This document shows, one piece after another, positions 5,390 to 5,961 of a DNA stretch of 5,961 bases. The notes under the pieces were generated by a model. It did not search any database and was not told the DNA's origin. It worked only from the letters and a program-made list of their open reading frames with translations. Origin of the DNA: Verrucomicrobiota bacterium (GTDB lineage: Bacteria > Verrucomicrobiota > Verrucomicrobiia > Chthoniobacterales > JAFAMB01); the NCBI GenBank assembly GCA_019241095.1, contig JAFAXJ010000590.1, forward strand, positions 1 to 5,961, in the 5' to 3' direction. Numbering within the stretch: the first letter of the stretch is position 1; each line of letters opens with the position of its first letter. The translations under genes and the position numbers were made by a program.

Positions 5390-5742
5390 AGCCGGCAGAT
5401 GTTACCAGGGACTAGCCTCTTTGAAAGGATCAAGTGACAGGCATGCGGTCGAGCCTGTGGGAAATGGGACTTGAACGCGCGGGTCTGCCCTATTGCGAGC
5501 ATCGCGGGCATTGGAAACCGTGGCGCGCCATCTTGCCGTCAAATTTGATTCGACCGAGCCGGAAATGGGGACTGTCGCGCTTCTGTTCGCGCGGATGCAA
5601 CCGGAGTGCCGAAAGAATCGATACTTTCACACGTGGCTTTGCAATCTTTGCAGAGTTCTTCGAGTCACCTCCAAAACTTGCGCGTTAGCTCCCACTGGTA
5701 TCGACAGACGTATTATCCTCTGCGCTGCAGAAAATCGATAGC
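5390..5742. other. About 350 bases open in several frames, no gene chosen
   Basis: Two overlapping plus-strand frames are open: GTG 5434 to TAG 5688, 84 residues, with CEH and CSRGC; and TTG 5493 to TAG 5741, 82 residues, with ALETVARHLAVKFDSTEPEM. A minus-strand frame with no usual start at its head ends in ARHGFQCPRCSQ (about 5695 down to 5500). None has a good ribosome site. The TTG 5493 frame has the most protein-like first half, with Gly/Ala/Val/Glu codons and an orderly helix, and could be a real small gene or a decayed one. I would not annotate any of them firmly. Confidence 0.35.
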
Positions 5743-5961
5743 CTATTGAACCATCGCTTCATAGTCTGAATCGATCTGCTGCCCAATTGCGTTAATCTTG
5801 GCGGTTAAGACCGTGAACGCCGAACCGGCAGCTTCGTCGTTGAATTTGATACTGCCCGAAGTTGCGTTCGGCATCCAACTACCCCAGTGCTTTTCGTAGA
5901 AGTCCAGAAGATGGCCTTGTTCGACAATAAATTCCTCCATTCGCTGGTTCTTCTCTTTGAT
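5743..5961 (-). CDS. Hypothetical protein, C-terminal part or complete small protein at the window edge
   Basis: The minus-strand frame is open from the window edge (5961) to TAG 5745-5743. From ATG 5940 it gives 65 residues; seven more codons (IKEKNQR) run in from the edge. The text is protein-like: MEEFIVEQGHLLDFYEKHWG, then NDEAAGSAFTVLTAKINAIG and a helical QQIDSDYEAMVQ end. It is acidic and probably helical, with no membrane segment or signal peptide. A purine-rich GAGAAG precedes ATG 5940 by about 9 bases, so that ATG may be the true start, but the equally good upstream frame means a longer protein cut by the edge is just as possible. No family is recognised. Confidence 0.6.
   Translation of the reverse strand: MKEKNQRMEEFIVEQGHLLDFYEKHWGSWMPNATSGSIKFNDEAAGSAFTVLTAKINAIGQQIDSDYEAMVQ

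Noticed and set aside
5465..5490. tRNA-like T-arm wording (GTTCAAGTCCC on the minus strand)
   Set aside because: The flanking bases do not pair as a T-stem and no acceptor, D or anticodon arm can be built around it.

Overview
The window looks like bacterial chromosome of middling GC with compact genes, some non-ATG starts (TTG/GTG) and weak Shine-Dalgarno sites. It has no rRNA, tRNA, CRISPR, transposase or phage hallmark gene. The gene mix (GT2 glycosyltransferase, short secreted YkuD L,D-transpeptidase, xi-class glutathionyl-hydroquinone reductase, DUF1772 membrane protein, several short orphan proteins) would suit a free-living Gram-negative soil or freshwater bacterium. A Verrucomicrobiota or Acidobacteriota type is my best guess, but this is inference from style only.

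Left part (1-2921, all + strand): the C-terminal end of an unidentified protein cut by the window edge (1-509). It is followed by a soluble dolichol-phosphate-mannose-synthase-like glycosyltransferase (543-1250), a secreted L,D-transpeptidase with a complete H...SHGCVR active site (1308-1913), and a glutathionyl-hydroquinone reductase of the YqjG/PcpF type with a CPWA active site (1983-2921). The start codon of the last gene directly abuts a 21-nt hairpin that would hide its ribosome site. The glycosyltransferase and transpeptidase both point to envelope polymers. The reductase is a detoxification/redox enzyme, and no functional link to its neighbours is visible.

Middle part (2998-4966): a cluster of short proteins of unknown function. 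Two small two-helix membrane proteins (2998-3381 and 4598-4966) share the same motifs and layout and are almost certainly diverged paralogues. Between them lie an acidic 72-residue ORF (3426-3644), a 58-residue protein that is 45% proline (3660-3836), and on the minus strand a likely 56-residue charged helical protein (4033-4203). About 390 bases (4204-4597) carry a palindrome and a hairpin but no convincing gene. This cluster is the least explained part of the window.

Right part (4937-5961): a four-helix DUF1772 protein on the minus strand overlaps the second paralogue tail-to-tail by 30 bases. A roughly 350-base stretch (5390-5742) follows that is open in several frames with no clear winner. 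The window ends in the C-terminal part (or possibly all) of a small minus-strand protein (5743-5961).
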